This document shows, piece after piece, positions 60,988 to 64,000 of a DNA stretch of 64,000 nucleotides. This stretch comes from Arachis hypogaea (taxonomy: Eukaryota > Streptophyta > Magnoliopsida > Fabales > Fabaceae). The notes under the pieces were generated by a model. It was not told where the DNA came from. It searched no databases and saw nothing but the letters and a program-made list of their open reading frames with translations. The stretch covers positions 88,260,745-88,324,744 of the forward strand of contig NC_092053.1 of NCBI RefSeq assembly GCF_003086295.3. The letters run 5' to 3'. The number at the start of each line of letters is the position of its first letter. The first letter of the stretch is position 1. The translations under genes were made by a program, and so were the position numbers.

Positions 60988-62186
60988 ATGGCTTTAGCTA
61001 CCAATGTTTCTGCACAAATCAGTAGTATTCCTATGCTGAATGGTTCAAACTTTAAAGTTTGGAAGGATACCGTGGAGATCGTCCTCGGTTGTATGGATCT
61101 AGATATAGCTCTTTGAGAGGAGAAATCCACTTCCACTCCGAAAAATCTCAACGAGGTTAAAATAGAGAAGTGGGAGAGATCCAATCGAATGAGCATTATG
61201 ATCATGAAATGCTCAATTTCTGAGGCGTTTCGGAGCTCAATTACTGAGGATAAAGATGCCAAACTAAGAATAAAAAGACGGAGGCAAGTAGTCTTTTGAA
61301 CAAACTTGTCTCCATGAGGTATAAAGGTAAAGGGAACATTAGGGAGTACATTATGAAAATGTCTCATCTTTCTTCAAAATTGAAAGCACTAAAGTTAGAG
61401 TTGTCTGAAGATTTACTCGTGCATTTCATTTTGATTTCCCTTCCTGGACACTTTGGGCAATTCAAAGTGAGTTATAACACTCTGAAGGACACTTGGTCCT
61501 TAAATGAGCTTATATCTCACTGTGTGCAAGAAGAAGAGAGGCTACAGCAAGATAAGACTGAAAGTGCTCTCATGACTTCATCTTCTCAGTATAAAAGAAA
61601 GTGTGATACTACTGCGGATATGCCTTCTCAGCAAGAAAAGGCTAAGAAACAGGATCAAGTTTTAACCTGTTTCTTCTATAAGAAGGGGGGACACATGAAG
61701 AAGGATTGTACCAAATATACCACTTGGCGTGTAAAGAAGGATATAATTCTTACTTTCGTTTGTTCTGAGGCTAGTTTAAGTTATGCACCTGTTGATACTT
61801 CGTGGGTAGATTCTGCTGCTACTACTTGTGTAAGTATTACTATGCAGGGTTGCCTGTGGAGCCGACCGCCAAATGATACTGAAAGATACATCTTTGTGGC
61901 AGACGGCAATATAGTTGCAGTCGAAGCTATATGAACCTTTAGATTATGTTCCATGAGTGGATTTTACTTGGATTTATTAGAGACATTTTATGTACCGTCA
62001 TTTAGACGAAATTTGGTTTCTGTTTCTCGTTTGGACAAATCAGGTTATTTTTGTTCATTCAGAAATAATAAAGTCGGTCTCTTTTATAATTCGAATAATA
62101 TTTGCTCTGGTCATTTGGTGGATAATCTATATAGCCTTGTTTTGAATTCCTATAATAATGAAATACTGCAAACAGGTACAAAATAA
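60988..62186 (+). pseudogene. Copia gag and protease, broken
   Basis: Starts MALATNVSAQISSIPMLNGS, then WKDTVEIVLGCMDLD, the gag N-terminus of this copia group. TGA at 61114-61116, and a frame change with lost sequence near 61240-61300. The open part from 61296 holds ISLPGHFGQFKVSYN. The zinc knuckle has CFFY in place of CxxC (second Cys lost) at about 61668. The protease motif reads DSAATT in place of DSG near 61806. TGA at 61932-61934 and a stop near 62185 follow. Not functional. Confidence 0.85.
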
Positions 62187-62187
62187 A

Positions 62188-63303
62188 ACTAAATGAGAAT
62201 TTGGCATCATTATGGCACAAACGTCTAGGTCACATCTCTAAACAGAGAATTCAGAGGCTCGTGTCGGATGAAATTCTTGGACCCCTAATTTTTACGGACT
62301 TTGAAGTCTGCATTTAGTGCATAAAGGGAAAAAGAACAAATGAAAGGAAATTAGGTGTCGAGAGAGCTAAAGATGTCTTAGAACTGATACATACCGATAT
62401 ATGTGGCCCAATCCCTACTGTCTCTTGGAATGGACAACAGTACTTTATTACGTTCATAGATAATTATTCTCGTTACGGGTATCTATATTTAATTCATGAA
62501 AAGTCCCAAGCCTTGGATGTTTTCATGTCATTTAAAGCTAAAGTTGAACTTCAATTTGGAAAGAAAATTAAACCTGTCAAATTTGATCGTGGTGGTGAAT
62601 ACTACAGAAGATATGACGGTTCAGGTGAGCAACATCCCGGGCCTTTTGCTCTTTTCCTAGAGGAGTGTGGTATTGTTCCGCAATACACCATGCCAGGCAA
62701 ACCTAGCATGAATGGTGTTGCAGAGCGAAGGAACCGAACTCTTAAGGACATGGTAAGAAGTATGATTTGTCATTCTTCCTTACCTGAATCACTCTGGAGA
62801 AAAGCCTTAAAGACCGCAGTGTAAATCCTTAATAGGGTGCCAAGCAAAGCAGTTAACAAAACTCCATATGGAATTTGGCTGGGAAAAGGCCCAGTATAAA
62901 GCATTTGCATATTTGGGGATGTCCAGGTGAGGTGCGACCTTATAGGCCGCATAAAAAAAAATTGGACTCAAGGACAATTAGTTTCTGCTTTGTTGGTTAC
63001 GCTAAGCACTCATGGGTACAAGTTTTACAATCCTGCATTAAGGTCTATTTTGAAATGGGAAATGCGAGATTTCTTGAGGATGTTGAGTTTGGGGGGGGGG
63101 AAGGAAATATTAGAAATGTTGCTTTTGATGAGGATTCTGTAACTGACAATGATCAGGTCTTTGTATCTATTGTTGTTCAAGACACAGTTATAGTACAAGA
63201 GTACAATGAGAATTCTACTATAGATCCAGTTACAGTACAAGAGAACAATGAGAATATCGTTGTTGCTCAAGATACTACTACAGCACAGGAAAATAATGAG
63301 AAT
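62188..63303 (+). pseudogene. Copia integrase, broken, cut by LTR insertion
   Basis: GAG-pre-integrase segment LWHKRLGHIS, a broken zinc site (TAG between two Cys near 62315), then the integrase core: HTDICGP (Asp), KFDRGGEYY (Asp) and NGVAERRNR (Glu), followed by LPESLWRKAL. TAA at 62822-62824, frame changes near 62890, then YKFYNPALRSI and GNARFLEDVEF. A run of ten G at 63091-63100 lies shortly before the sequence is cut at 63303 by a new LTR, before RT would start. Confidence 0.88.
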
Positions 63304-64000
63304 TGTAACACCTTAATATTCAAATCCTTATGCTCGAGTCATAAGTCAATAATATTACGGTGGTATGACTCTCAGGTGGATTTTTAATATATAAATATAG
63401 GTAATTTCGAAAAGAGTATTAATCGAGAAGCCTGAAAAGAGTAGAAATAAAATCGCGAAGACGTATCACTCACGTTTCGACAACAAAAGATAAACCGTGA
63501 AGCCGAAAACGATATACGGACAAGGCGTAGAGGAGATTAAGAGATAGATAACAGATAGATATATATAACATAAGTAAATAGCCACTAGTCGCGACCCGCG
63601 AAGTTTAGGCCGGCTAGGGTACAGTATGAAAGTAGATGACAACAGTATATCCTAATCTCTCCCAAAGGAAACATAAGAGCCTCTATAGGCAAGTTCCAAA
63701 AAAGTTCAATACATAATATAATCTTTTCAAAACATAGGTGGAGAGATTCTAATCAAACACAAAGTAGAGAAAATAAAGATCTTCGCCGTCTCTCAGACGA
63801 CCCACAACTCACTTCTGAGCACCTGGACCTGTATCTGAAAAACAAGAGATATATACGGAATGAAAACCCCGGGCCCATGGGTTCCCAGTACGGTAAAAGT
63901 GCCAAATAAATACAATGCACTGCAATAAAAACTCACCAAGCATCCTAAACTCCTTTTCACCAAGTATCCAGCCTAGATTCTCACTAATCTATAAATAGGC
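63304..64000 (-). mobile_element. Long LTR, family A/B type, minus strand, cut by window edge
   Basis: Starts TGTAACACC like the minus-strand copy at 5724 and keeps related text (CTTATGCTCGAGTCATAAGTC against CTTATGCTTAAGTCATAATTC, then TATTACG). At 63820-63900 the complement holds TTTTTCAGATACAG and the CCGGGCCCATGGGTTCCC tract seen in LTR B at 22684. It extends beyond the window. The insertion splits the copia integrase region. Confidence 0.75.

Larger units (their letters stand above)
59164..63303 (+). mobile_element. Ty1/copia retrotransposon, 5' part, decayed
   Basis: 5' LTR, initiator-Met PBS, leader, gag, protease and integrase in that order on the plus strand. Integrase before any RT is the Ty1/copia order. 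RT, RNase H and 3' LTR are not in the window: another LTR is inserted at 63304. Several stops and frameshifts exist. Confidence 0.9.

Overview
This window comes from a plant nuclear genome and consists almost entirely of nested transposable elements. I see no intact host gene, rRNA, tRNA or CRISPR array. The most likely source is a peanut-type legume (Arachis). That rests on remembered repeat signatures: the GGCGTTTAACGCC palindrome inside an Athila-type element, and long LTRs rich in ACGCGTACGCG-like motifs. It is an inference, not a search result.

Layout. 1-906: minus-strand LTR (family C) cut by the window edge, beside a short transposase-like fragment. 2144-20238: Ty3/gypsy Athila-type retrotransposon, plus strand, TSD ATTAT, with two LTRs, tRNA-Asp PBS, gag, protease, RT, RNase H, integrase and an env-like ORF, all broken by stops or frameshifts. 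It is split by a 3.5-kb solo LTR (family A, minus, 5724-9231, TSD AAACG) and a 2.5-kb solo LTR (family D, plus, 10575-13117, TSD GTTAC). Without these it is about 12.0 kb. 20406-52164: a second LTR retrotransposon (element B, TSD TCTTC), with 3.4-kb LTRs, initiator-Met PBS and a non-coding, partly tandem-repeated interior. Its interior holds another family A solo LTR (26529-30016, TSD AAATG). Its 3' LTR was hit by three different CACTA transposons: 30936-37692 (TSD CAC), 39641-46845 (TSD ACA) and 47776-52116 (TSD AGA). Removing them restores a 3' LTR of 3393 bp against 3394 bp for the 5' LTR. The second CACTA carries host-gene exons (NBS-LRR, a TPR exon, a multi-exon unknown gene) and a solo LTR of family C. 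The third carries a kinesin-7-like exon.

52165-64000: a minus-strand TRIM-like remnant (52498-52725), a possible CACTA end (to 53096), a complete hAT transposon (53113-57496, 8-bp TSD ATATTGAT) whose transposase has one premature stop, a foldback repeat with an internal MITE (57773-58515), and a decayed Ty1/copia element (59164-63303). The copia element is interrupted before its reverse transcriptase by another long minus-strand LTR that runs off the window at 63304.

The features are related by nesting, not by pathway. Insertion order can be read from the target-site duplications: element B is older than the LTR A, CACTA1, CACTA2 and CACTA3 insertions inside it, and CACTA2 is older than the LTR C inside it. 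The most notable contents are the gene-capturing CACTA elements, the triple CACTA insertion in one LTR, a module with an inverted repeat shared by long LTR families, and a TATA box upstream of the Athila env-like ORF.
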